A DNA stretch of 11,710 nucleotides from Chitinophagaceae bacterium (lineage in GTDB: Bacteria > Bacteroidota > Bacteroidia > Chitinophagales > Chitinophagaceae), in assembly GCA_021151685.1 (NCBI GenBank), contig JAGKWS010000119.1, positions 1 through 11,710 on the forward strand. The letters run 5' to 3'. This document shows positions 1-6,762 of this stretch, piece by piece (the stretch's first letter is position 1; each line of letters starts with the position of its first letter). The notes beneath the pieces are model-generated. The model worked only from the letters and a program-made list of their open reading frames with translations, searched no databases and was not told the origin of the DNA. The translations under genes and the position numbers were made by a program.

Positions 1-23
1 CACCTTTTTTCTGCACAAAGGTG
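1..23. repeat. Inverted repeat CACCTTT / AAAGGTG at left edge
   Basis: CACCTTT at 1-7 is the exact reverse complement of AAAGGTG at 17-23, with a 9-base loop. The octamer TTCTGCAC occurs at 9-16 and again at 34-41. The element lies downstream of the minus-strand promoter candidate. It could be a leader hairpin, an operator, or chance inside a coding region; the sequence to the left is needed to decide. Confidence 0.3.
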
Positions 24-44
24 GAAAAATAAGTTCTGCACCAT
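1..44 (-). CDS. Possible 5' end of a minus-strand gene running off the left edge
   Basis: On the minus strand an ATG at 44-42 opens a frame that stays open to the window edge and reads MVQNLFFHLCAEKR. A good Bacteroidota -7 box (TATCTTTG, 69-62 on the minus strand) lies about 17 bases upstream, which would give a leader of about ten bases. The frame covers only 14 codons, so neither the protein nor its reality can be judged. The same bases also contain a 7-bp inverted repeat, so this could equally be untranslated leader. I do not recognise the product. Confidence 0.22.
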   Translation of the reverse strand, partial: MVQNLFFHLCAEKR

Positions 45-61
45 TTCTAAATTAGCGATTG

Positions 62-69
62 CAAAGATA
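62..69 (-). promoter_or_regulatory. Bacteroidota -7 promoter box, minus strand
   Basis: CAAAGATA on the plus strand reads TATCTTTG on the minus strand, an exact match to the TAnnTTTG -7 consensus of the Bacteroidota primary sigma factor. The nearest TTG that could serve as a -33 element (97-95 on the minus strand) is 25 bases away, longer than the usual spacing of about 19-21, so only the -7 box is supported. It would drive a gene to the left of the window, divergent from the glycosyltransferase. Confidence 0.42.
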
Positions 70-75
70 CGGCAG

Positions 76-83
76 TAATTTTA
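76..83 (+). promoter_or_regulatory. Candidate -7 box for the glycosyltransferase
   Basis: TAATTTTA matches TAnnTTTG at seven of eight bases (final A instead of G). Transcription would start near 89-91, giving a leader of about 18-20 bases to the ATG at 109. No well-spaced TTG -33 element is seen. It lies only six bases from the minus-strand box at 62-69, so the two promoters would compete or be co-regulated. Confidence 0.35.
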
Positions 84-108
84 CACGCAGCTATCAATTT
101 TTAAGCCC

Positions 109-867
109 ATGATTCGCATCAGTGCCCTTATTATTACCTACAACGAAGAAAAAAACATCGCAAGGTGCATCAACTCGTTGCAAGGAGTGGCCGATGAGGT
201 CATTGTTATAGATAGCCACTCTACCGACAATACAGGCTCAATTGCCACATCATTAGGAGCTCGTGTAGTACAACACCCTTTTGCAGGCTATGCCACACAA
301 AAAAACTATGCTACAACACTTGCCTCGTCCGATTGGATATTGTCCTTAGATGCCGATGAAGAACTGACGGACGAGTTAAAAAAAAGTATACTGGCCATCA
401 AAAAAAGCCCGGCGCACCTGGTATATAAAATGCCCCGCATTACCAACTACTGCGGCCGGTGGATACGGTATGCAGGTTGGTACCCCGACCACCAGACCCG
501 GCTCTATAACCGCACAGCCGGCCAGTGGCAAGAGCTTAAAGTACATGAGTACTGGAAGGCCAACGAACACGGTACACAAACCGGCCTGCTGGCAGGCAAC
601 ATAAAGCACTACAGCTTTGCCAGCATTACCGAGCACTTGCGCAAAATAGACCGCTATACCGAGCTGGCGGCACAAGCTGCCATAGAAAAAGGAAAAACAG
701 CCAGCATTGCCAAAATAATCTTTTCGCCCTTCTGGCACTTTGTTACCGAATATTTCTTCAAACTGGGCTTTATGGAGGGTTTTCATGGCTTGGTTATTTG
801 TCGCTTGTCGGCATACACCGCCTTTGCCAAGTACAGCAAAATACGCATGTATAGCCGCAACAAGTAA
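109..867 (+). CDS. Family 2 glycosyltransferase, WaaE/LgtF-like
   Basis: This 252-residue protein is a GT-A fold glycosyltransferase. The N-terminus (residues 3-45) has the family 2 nucleotide-sugar fold with ALIITYNEE and VIVIDSHSTD. The metal-binding DxD motif is the DADEE at 81-85. Residues 113-150 carry the WaaE/LgtF-type block of aromatic and charged residues, ending in KVHEYW, where the VHE is typical of the family. The C-terminal 50 residues are aromatic and basic, which suits peripheral association with the inner membrane. Related enzymes transfer a sugar from an activated donor to the lipopolysaccharide inner core or a similar surface glycan; the donor and acceptor here cannot be read from sequence. 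Length fits the family (about 250). The start has no Shine-Dalgarno sequence, as usual in Bacteroidota. The gene appears to stand alone: the next gene has its own promoter box. No truncation or missing catalytic residue is seen. Confidence 0.9.
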   Translation: MIRISALIITYNEEKNIARCINSLQGVADEVIVIDSHSTDNTGSIATSLGARVVQHPFAGYATQKNYATTLASSDWILSLDADEELTDELKKSILAIKKSPAHLVYKMPRITNYCGRWIRYAGWYPDHQTRLYNRTAGQWQELKVHEYWKANEHGTQTGLLAGNIKHYSFASITEHLRKIDRYTELAAQAAIEKGKTASIAKIIFSPFWHFVTEYFFKLGFMEGFHGLVICRLSAYTAFAKYSKIRMYSRNK

Positions 868-897
868 TACACACCGCAACATCTGTAGCAAATAGCC

Positions 898-905
898 TAA
901 TTTTG
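898..905 (+). promoter_or_regulatory. Bacteroidota -7 promoter box for the radical SAM gene
   Basis: TAATTTTG is an exact match to TAnnTTTG and is followed by CAC, as is common near Bacteroidota start sites. Transcription would begin near 911-913, leaving an AT-rich leader of about 30 bases before the ATG at 944. No TTG is found at the expected -33 distance. The box shows that the radical SAM gene is probably transcribed apart from the glycosyltransferase. Confidence 0.55.
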
Positions 906-943
906 CACTCCTTTTTCATATTATAAATTCAAACAGTACAGCA

Positions 944-2236
944 ATGCTTACCAAAAGTCCATACATATTATATTCAAACGGTGAAGGACAAATCTTTGAA
1001 GATACATCGCTGTACGTTGTGGGCCGTACCGGCTGGGATGCTATGCCCATACCCACCGAAGACTGGATAGAATTACCCGATGGTGGCAATCTGTACGAGC
1101 TGCCCGGCCGCCGTGGTATAGGAATTGATGTAGTAACCGGCGAAATGCGCCTGTGCGAAAAAGGCTGGGCTGTTGCCGCCTTTATACCACCGGCACATAC
1201 CGGTTTCTATCTGGCAGCATACGAAACCCAGCCCGATGCCCCTACCCTTCCCCTGTTCTGCTATACGGCAGCCGGCTGGCTCAATGACAAGTTCTACGTA
1301 CCGGCGGTGCGTATAGAGCGCGACATCCGTCAGGAATGTAGCGGATTCGATCAGAACAAGGTGAACCTTGGCGTAGAAAACATGCTGGAAGCTTATCCAC
1401 ACAACAGGCTGGTGAAACACCTTGCCGAGAACTGTGCACTTACCTATCACTGCCCTGCCGCACGCAACTACTTCATAGGCCGTTGGGAGTGTCCCATACC
1501 TTCGTCACCCGCCTGCAATGCCAACTGTATTGGTTGCATTTCTTTTCAGCCCGAAGACGAGACCATTGTGTCTACTCAGGACAGGCTCACCTTCAAACCT
1601 ACCGCAGCCGAGATTGTAGAGTTCACAGTACCCCACCTCGAGACTGCCCCCTACCCCATAGTAAGTTACGGACAAGGTTGCGAGGGAGAACCCCTGCTGA
1701 TGTGGGAAACCATCCGTGAGTCTATTATAGAGATACGCAAGCACACAAAAAAAGGTAGCATTAATATCAACACCAATGGCAGCAAGCCCGCTGCAGTAGA
1801 GGCCCTCATGAAGGCTGGTCTCGATAGCATTCGCGTCAGCCTGAACTCTGCACGCCCAGATATATACGCCAAGTATTACCGCCCCAACAACTACAAGTTC
1901 GAAGACCTGATAGAAAGTCTGAAGATAGTACGCAAATATGGCGGCTGGGCATCCATCAACTACTTCACCTTCCCCGGCATGACCGATAGTATTGCCGAAT
2001 ACGAAGCCCTTTGCAACCTCATTGCCGAGACCGACCTCAGCATGATACAGTGGCGCAACTTCAATATAGACCCTGACTGGTACTTGGGCCGTATAGGTGT
2101 TGCCGATACCGGCGAATGTATGGGTATCAAACAAATGATGGACTTGATACACGAAGAGTTTCCACACGTAAAGTTTGGCTACTTCAATCCGCCTATAGAG
2201 CGTATGAAGAATTATGATGTAGATTTTGCGCATTAG
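944..2236 (+). CDS. Radical SAM protein with long N-terminal extension
   Basis: This 430-residue protein has a radical SAM core beginning at residue 191. C191, C195 and C198 form the CxxxCxxC motif (CNANCIGC) that binds the [4Fe-4S] cluster used to cleave S-adenosylmethionine. Further core motifs are GCEGEP (245-250), the glycine-rich SAM-binding strand; INTNGS (275-280); and DSIRVSLNSA (294-303). The first 190 residues form a separate domain of unknown function. It ends in three cysteines (C164, C170, C183) just ahead of the core motif, which might ligate a second cluster, though that is inference. The family is cytosolic and catalyses radical chemistry on a substrate I cannot identify; no obvious precursor peptide or partner enzyme is encoded beside it. 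The start at 944 is set by the promoter box at 898-905 and has no Shine-Dalgarno sequence. The gene seems monocistronic. The family assignment is firm; the reaction is unknown. Confidence 0.9.
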   Translation: MLTKSPYILYSNGEGQIFEDTSLYVVGRTGWDAMPIPTEDWIELPDGGNLYELPGRRGIGIDVVTGEMRLCEKGWAVAAFIPPAHTGFYLAAYETQPDAPTLPLFCYTAAGWLNDKFYVPAVRIERDIRQECSGFDQNKVNLGVENMLEAYPHNRLVKHLAENCALTYHCPAARNYFIGRWECPIPSSPACNANCIGCISFQPEDETIVSTQDRLTFKPTAAEIVEFTVPHLETAPYPIVSYGQGCEGEPLLMWETIRESIIEIRKHTKKGSININTNGSKPAAVEALMKAGLDSIRVSLNSARPDIYAKYYRPNNYKFEDLIESLKIVRKYGGWASINYFTFPGMTDSIAEYEALCNLIAETDLSMIQWRNFNIDPDWYLGRIGVADTGECMGIKQMMDLIHEEFPHVKFGYFNPPIERMKNYDVDFAH

Positions 2237-2273
2237 TCCCGGTAAACTGCGCACAAACACATACACCAATCTG

Positions 2274-2329
2274 CCGAAAAGTGCACTAATTGCACCGTTC
2301 GTCGGATTGTGCTTTAATATTTTGCACAA
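2274..2329. repeat. Cluster of GTGC/GCAC inverted repeats; terminator or operator
   Basis: Three small inverted repeats lie just after the radical SAM stop. CCGA (2274-2277) pairs with TCGG (2302-2305) around GTGCA (2281-2285) and TGCAC (2291-2295). Immediately after, TTGTGC (2307-2312) pairs with GCACAA (2324-2329) across 11 AT-rich bases that contain a -7-like motif. The first pair could end radical SAM transcription, but no T-run follows. The second has the shape of an operator overlapping a promoter. Both readings are tentative. Confidence 0.3.
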
Positions 2330-2363
2330 ATCAGTATTTTGCGTCTGAAAAATATCCACTCAA

Positions 2364-2492
2364 ATGAAAAATTTTATACCCAACCTCCTCTTTGATGCAT
2401 TTCAGCATCTTACACATTTGCTACATTATACTCTAAAAAGATCCTATTGGGGGCTCCGAACTACAAACATGGTTTTGGGGCAATTGTGCTAA
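2364..2492 (+). CDS. Possible 42-aa small ORF in the operon leader
   Basis: ATG AAA AAT TTT opens a 42-codon frame that closes with TAA at 2490-2492. It begins 22 bases after the TATTTTG motif at 2335-2341, a plausible short leader. The predicted peptide starts MKNFIPNLLFDAFQ, is moderately hydrophobic and histidine-rich in its first half, and ends in LGQLC. It has no clear signal peptide or membrane helix and no family I recognise. Its second half overlaps the nested inverted repeat at 2437-2510, so the bases may be conserved for RNA structure instead. It could also be chance. Conservation of the frame in relatives would decide. Confidence 0.18.
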   Translation: MKNFIPNLLFDAFQHLTHLLHYTLKRSYWGLRTTNMVLGQLC

Positions 2493-2510
2493 CAGCCCGG
2501 ACGGATCTTT
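2437..2510 (+). ncRNA. Nested inverted repeat; possible structured leader element
   Basis: AAAGATCC (2437-2444) is the exact reverse complement of GGATCTTT (2503-2510). Inside it, GGGCT (2451-2455) pairs with AGCCC (2494-2498), leaving a near-symmetric internal loop of 6 and 4 bases and an apical loop of 38 bases. This would fold a 74-nt element about 100 bases upstream of the first operon gene. It is not a standard terminator, because the sequence that follows lacks a T-run, and it is not a tRNA, because no T-arm is present. It may be a cis-acting leader structure or a DNA-level binding site. No covariation evidence is available. Confidence 0.3.
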
Positions 2511-2609
2511 ATGTTAAATTTTCGCCAATTAGTCTAACACAAGCTAAAACTGCACTGTTAAAAATTAAATACAATTACATATACATTTTAATCCAAATTA
2601 AGTCAACTT

Positions 2610-4679
2610 ATGAAATCCCACGTTGTTTTAATTGCTGCAGTCGCAGCCATACCCATAGCAAGGGTACATGCGCAGGCCCCCCCTGCCATACCGTATCAGG
2701 CAATAGCCCGCAATGGTAGTGGTACAATAGTAGCCAGCGCACCCGTTGGGCTACGCTTCACTATTCATGACAGTAGCCCCACAGGCACTGTTTTGTATTC
2801 CGAAACACACGCCCCCACTACATCAGACCAGGGCTCCTTCAATGTCAACATTGGGCAGGGTACGGTAGTAACAGGCACATTTGCCGCCATCAACTGGGGC
2901 ACCAACGCCAAATACCTACAGGTAGAATTGGATGTAGCCGGTGGCACCTCCTATGTAGACATGGGTACCCAGCAGCTAATGAGTGTACCCTTTGCACTAT
3001 ATGCAGGCACCACCGGCGGTAGCAATGGCTGGGCCGATAGTGCCGGCATGGCGCACAATACCAACACCACACAGCGCGTGGGCATAGGTTCCACCAATCC
3101 ACAAGCACGCTTGCATGTAGCCGATAGCAGTGTGGTTTTTACAGGCCCATCAACCGTGGGTAGCTCACCCGCACCGGTACCAGTTACCGGCACAGGCAGC
3201 CGCTTTATGTGGGTACCGCAAAACAGTGCCTTCCGCGCTGGCTTTGCCTACGGCACACAATGGAATGCCGATAGTATTGGGGCTGCATCTATTGCCATGG
3301 GCGACGGCCCAACCGCTTCTGGTACCAATGCAATTGCCATGGGCCACCTTGCTCGTGCTAAAGCCAATAATGCAGTGGCTATAGGCGACAGCGCAACCGC
3401 TACTGGCTTATGGGCTACTGCGCTGGGCAGAAATGTAACAGCTATGGGGCAACAAGAAATTGTTGTGGGCAACAATAACTACACTTCCGGCATTAAAAAT
3501 GTGCAGCTTGGCTACAATTGCTATACTATTTCAGAGTCCAACGTAACAGTGGGTAATAATGTAGTTTCATACGGATACAGTAGTGTTGCGATTGGCAATA
3601 ACTTGGAAACCTATAACACTTCGGTTGCCTTAGGTGCAAATACAATCGAAACAATAAGCACATCTGATGCAATAAGCATTGGGGTAAATAATCAAACTTA
3701 CGGGAATGGCACAGCAATTGGCAAGAACGGGTACGCATTTGAGGGTGTTGTATTAGGCAAAGGATACTCAGATAGGGGAACCGTAGTGGCAGGGGGCCAT
3801 GCTACGGAACCCGGATTTTGTGCTGTAGATGGCGTGCACACAGATGCAGGATCAGACGGAGTTGCATTACTCGGCGGAAGAGTGGAAGGTCAGTTGTGCT
3901 TGGCAATAGGTGTTGGTTCAAATGCCAATACATGGAATCAGGTAGCTATAGGCAACAATGCAATAGGGGAATACGGTGGTATGGAGTTGACAGCAATAGG
4001 CAATAATGTTGTAGCTACAACGAGGTCTGTCATCATGGGCTCTTATGCAAGCAGTATTGGCTTTGAAGGATGCATGACAATGGGCTCAGGAGACAGCCCA
4101 AGTGCCATGTTGCAAAATACCGACAACTACCAAATGGCTATGAAATTCTCTGGTGGATATAAATTTTACACAGATGCTGCCTGTACCATAGGAGCCGAAA
4201 TTGCACCCGGTGGCAACTCTTGGGCAGTTATCAGCGATAAACGCAAAAAAGAACAAATAGTTCCCGTACAAGGCAACAGTATTCTTGGAAAAATAAAGAA
4301 CATGACGCTTGGTAGTTGGAACTATATCGGCCAATCGCCCGAAACATTTCGCCACTATGGCCCTATGGCACAAGACTTTTATGCAGCATTTGGCAAAGAT
4401 GATGTAGGTACCATAGGCAACGACACCACTATCAATCAGGCCGATATGGCAGGGGTTACATTTTCTGCCGTACAGGCATTGGTATGCCGTACCGAAGACC
4501 TTGCTGCAAAAAACGAACAGCTACTATTGAAAGTGGCCACATTGGAAAACAACAAAAAGAAATACATTGCCGAAAACGAACAACTAAAAGCCGAACTGAC
4601 CAAAAGAAAAAAAGAAATTGAAAACAGATTGGAAACATTGGAAAACAATACCCGCAAAAACTATTCAGCTACCCGCTAA
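2610..4679 (+). CDS. Secreted YadA-head/S74 fibre protein, first paralogue
   Basis: This 689-residue protein is built like a trimeric fibre. Residues 1-21 are a Sec signal peptide ending ARVHA. Residues 22-132 form an N-terminal domain common in Bacteroidota secreted proteins (IPYQAIARN to SVPFALYA). A VGIGSTNP motif lies at 157-164, followed by a conserved block with SRFMW (197-201). Residues 225-495 hold YadA-head-like repeats of the AIAMG/AVAIG type. Residues 540-632 match peptidase S74, the chaperone of endosialidase-type phage fibres: SDKRKK (542-547) supplies the Ser-Lys pair S542/K547 for self-cleavage before S542. The tail (630-680) is a heptad-like coiled coil. In known members the domain trimerises the fibre and then cuts itself off. 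It is probably a surface adhesin or appendage, first of three co-directional genes, 18 bases before its paralogue. The centre (about 275-500) is AT-richer and irregular. The binding target is unknown. Confidence 0.85.
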   Translation: MKSHVVLIAAVAAIPIARVHAQAPPAIPYQAIARNGSGTIVASAPVGLRFTIHDSSPTGTVLYSETHAPTTSDQGSFNVNIGQGTVVTGTFAAINWGTNAKYLQVELDVAGGTSYVDMGTQQLMSVPFALYAGTTGGSNGWADSAGMAHNTNTTQRVGIGSTNPQARLHVADSSVVFTGPSTVGSSPAPVPVTGTGSRFMWVPQNSAFRAGFAYGTQWNADSIGAASIAMGDGPTASGTNAIAMGHLARAKANNAVAIGDSATATGLWATALGRNVTAMGQQEIVVGNNNYTSGIKNVQLGYNCYTISESNVTVGNNVVSYGYSSVAIGNNLETYNTSVALGANTIETISTSDAISIGVNNQTYGNGTAIGKNGYAFEGVVLGKGYSDRGTVVAGGHATEPGFCAVDGVHTDAGSDGVALLGGRVEGQLCLAIGVGSNANTWNQVAIGNNAIGEYGGMELTAIGNNVVATTRSVIMGSYASSIGFEGCMTMGSGDSPSAMLQNTDNYQMAMKFSGGYKFYTDAACTIGAEIAPGGNSWAVISDKRKKEQIVPVQGNSILGKIKNMTLGSWNYIGQSPETFRHYGPMAQDFYAAFGKDDVGTIGNDTTINQADMAGVTFSAVQALVCRTEDLAAKNEQLLLKVATLENNKKKYIAENEQLKAELTKRKKEIENRLETLENNTRKNYSATR

Positions 4680-4697
4680 CTCATCAAAACACTTTTT

Positions 4698-6752
4698 ATG
4701 AAAAAACAAATCATTACAGCAGCATTCATACATTGTGCACTCGCATCGTTTGCACAGGCACCACAAGCCATCCCCTACCAGGCTATTGCCCGCAACAGTA
4801 GCGGTACCATAGTTGCCAGCTCGCCGGTGGGTCTTCGTTTCACTGTTCGCGACAATAGCCCCAGTGGTACTGTCTTGTACACCGAAACACATACCCCCAC
4901 CACTTCAGACCAAGGGTCATTCAATGTCAATATAGGGCAGGGATCGGTAATTTCCGGCACATTTGCCAGCATCAACTGGGGTGTAAATGCCAAGTATCTA
5001 CAAGTAGAGCTTGATGTGACTGGTGGAACAACTTATGTAAATATGGGTACCCAACAACTGCTGAGCGTACCCTACGCACTCTATGCCGAAAGCGCGGGCG
5101 GCAGCGGTAGCTGGGCCGATAGCGCAGGCATGCTGCACAATACCAACGCTACCAAACGCGTGGGCATTGGCACCTCCAATCCGCTGGCAAGGCTACATGT
5201 GGCCGATAGCAGTATCGTATTTACCGGCCCTACAGTACCGGGCAGTAGCCTTTCATCGGTTCCTGTAACTGGTACTGGTAGCAGGTTTATGTGGAACCCG
5301 CAAAACAGCTCGCTCCGTGCTGGCTTTGCCTATGGTACACAGTGGGATGCCGATAGTATTGGTGCTATGTCGGTAGCTTTGGGCGATGGCCCTACAGCCA
5401 TTGGCAACAGTGCAATTGCATTGGGGCATCTTAGTAGGGCAAATGCCAACAATACTGTGGCTATAGGAGACAGTGCCACCGCTACGGCACCATGGGCTAC
5501 GGCAATGGGCCGCCATGCCAAAGCTACAGCACAGCAATCTATGGCTTTGGGCAGCAACTCGCTGGCCAATGCTACAGCAGCAATTGCCATTGGCAATAAA
5601 GCGCAGGCTTTGTCTCCGTCTTCTGTTGCCCTGGGCAACAATGCCCTTTCCTCGGGTAGCACCACACCAGGTGTGGCCATTGGTACCAATGTATCGGCAA
5701 GTGCCGGTGCGGTATCTATAGGTTATAATAATACGGCTGATAGTTTCTCGTATGCTGTAGGGTTCTCGAATGATGCAGAAGGAGGAATTTCAATCGGCAG
5801 GGAGTCTTATTCTACTAATGGAGGTGTAGCAATTGGTTGGGGCGCCTATGCTACCGACAGTGCTGTGGCAATTAATGCCCACGCCGAAAACGGTAGCTTT
5901 GCAGCCGCTAGGGGAGAAGCCTATGGCTTAAAAAGCATAGCACTTGGTCTTTTTAATACTGCTTATGGCAACTACAGTGTTGCCTTGGGCTCAACAAGTC
6001 AATCCTATGGAGACCATTCATTTGCCATAGGATATCTCTCTTCTGTTTATGGAAATAATAGTTTTGCCTTAGGGCATTTCGCTCATGCAAGCGGCAATAA
6101 CTCGTTTGCAATCGGCTTTAATACCGCCAACAACTATCACTCAGGCTCTTTTGCCATTGGCGATGGGGATATGATGAGTGTATCGCCCGCGCAAAATTCC
6201 GCAGACAACCAAATGGTTATGCGTTTCACCAATGGTTATCAACTGCATACATACTGGGGAATTGGTACAGAAATTGTACCGGGCGGCAATGCATGGAGTG
6301 TCATCAGCGACAAGCGCAAAAAAGAAAACTTCAAACCAATAGATGGCAACGCCCTGCTCAGCAAAATAGCCGGCATGCAGCTATCTACGTGGAACTATAA
6401 AGGACAAGACCCCAAAACATTCCGCCACTATGGCCCCATGGCACAAGACTTCTATGCCGCATTTGGCAACGATGGTATAGGCACCATTGGCAACGACACC
6501 ACCATCAATCAGGCCGATATGGCAGGTGTCACCTTTACCGCCGTACAAGCACTGGCAAAAAAAGCCGATGACATTGCCGCAGCCAATGCTCAACTGGAAG
6601 CAAGGGTAAACGCCCTGATGACCGAGGAGAAAAACTACACCATACAGAACAACCAACTGAAAGCCGAGCTGCAACAATCGAACAGAGAAATTCTGAGCAG
6701 ACTTGATGCATTGGAGGCAACCACGCGCAAAACCCATTCTGCAACCCGATAA
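4698..6752 (+). CDS. Secreted YadA-head/S74 fibre protein, second paralogue
   Basis: This 684-residue tandem paralogue of the preceding gene is collinear with it, offset by two residues, over about the first 270 residues, and again through the last 148. A signal peptide (about 1-19, ending ASFA) precedes the shared N-terminal domain, VGIGTSNP (155-162) and SRFMW (195-199). The shaft (about 225-490) has more regular YadA-head repeats than its neighbour, with repeated SFAIG, SVALG and AVAIG strands about every 14 residues. GGNAW and SDKRKK (537-542) mark the S74 chaperone, with S537 and K542 as the predicted catalytic pair. A C-terminal coiled coil (about 622-676) ends in SATR, as in the first paralogue. 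No YadA-type membrane anchor and no obvious type IX sorting domain is present. The 18-base and 10-base gaps on either side, with no promoter box, place it in the middle of the operon. The two proteins could form separate trimers or mix; the sequence does not tell. Confidence 0.85.
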   Translation: MKKQIITAAFIHCALASFAQAPQAIPYQAIARNSSGTIVASSPVGLRFTVRDNSPSGTVLYTETHTPTTSDQGSFNVNIGQGSVISGTFASINWGVNAKYLQVELDVTGGTTYVNMGTQQLLSVPYALYAESAGGSGSWADSAGMLHNTNATKRVGIGTSNPLARLHVADSSIVFTGPTVPGSSLSSVPVTGTGSRFMWNPQNSSLRAGFAYGTQWDADSIGAMSVALGDGPTAIGNSAIALGHLSRANANNTVAIGDSATATAPWATAMGRHAKATAQQSMALGSNSLANATAAIAIGNKAQALSPSSVALGNNALSSGSTTPGVAIGTNVSASAGAVSIGYNNTADSFSYAVGFSNDAEGGISIGRESYSTNGGVAIGWGAYATDSAVAINAHAENGSFAAARGEAYGLKSIALGLFNTAYGNYSVALGSTSQSYGDHSFAIGYLSSVYGNNSFALGHFAHASGNNSFAIGFNTANNYHSGSFAIGDGDMMSVSPAQNSADNQMVMRFTNGYQLHTYWGIGTEIVPGGNAWSVISDKRKKENFKPIDGNALLSKIAGMQLSTWNYKGQDPKTFRHYGPMAQDFYAAFGNDGIGTIGNDTTINQADMAGVTFTAVQALAKKADDIAAANAQLEARVNALMTEEKNYTIQNNQLKAELQQSNREILSRLDALEATTRKTHSATR

Positions 6753-6762
6753 TCACATCAAT

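Larger units (their letters stand above)
2237..2609. other. Intergenic region upstream of the secreted-protein operon
   Basis: This 373-base gap holds no confident gene. Its left third contains inverted repeats and two near-promoter motifs of the form TATTTTG (2318-2324 and 2335-2341), each one base short of TAnnTTTG. The middle holds a possible 42-codon ORF and a nested inverted repeat. The last 100 bases are very AT-rich, as is usual before Bacteroidota genes. They include TAAATTTT (2515-2522) and TACATTTT (2582-2589), each seven of eight to the -7 consensus. The operon promoter must lie here, because no box is present between the three downstream genes, but I cannot say which candidate is used. 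Confidence 0.5.

Noticed and set aside
376..891. A 171-codon minus-strand ORF opposite the glycosyltransferase
   Set aside because: It is antisense to a well-supported GT-A enzyme, with no promoter box or recognisable motif of its own.
1505..2359. A 284-codon minus-strand ORF opposite the radical SAM gene
   Set aside because: It overlaps a gene with a complete CxxxCxxC core, and its translation shows no recognisable domain. The low stop frequency on that strand follows from the codon use of the sense gene.
2437..2510. tRNA or tRNA-like gene
   Set aside because: The outer stem and length are suggestive, but no T-arm with a GTTCGA-type loop, anticodon stem or D-arm can be found.
2447..2719. 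A 90-codon plus-strand ORF overlapping the start of the first fibre gene
   Set aside because: It spans AT-rich leader sequence and then runs out of frame into the signal peptide region. Its translation has no domain and it cannot coexist sensibly with the start at 2610.
2610..6752. Prophage tail-fibre genes
   Set aside because: The S74 domain is phage-like, but both proteins have Sec signal peptides and a Bacteroidota secreted-protein N-terminal domain, and no phage structural, lysis or integrase gene is present nearby.
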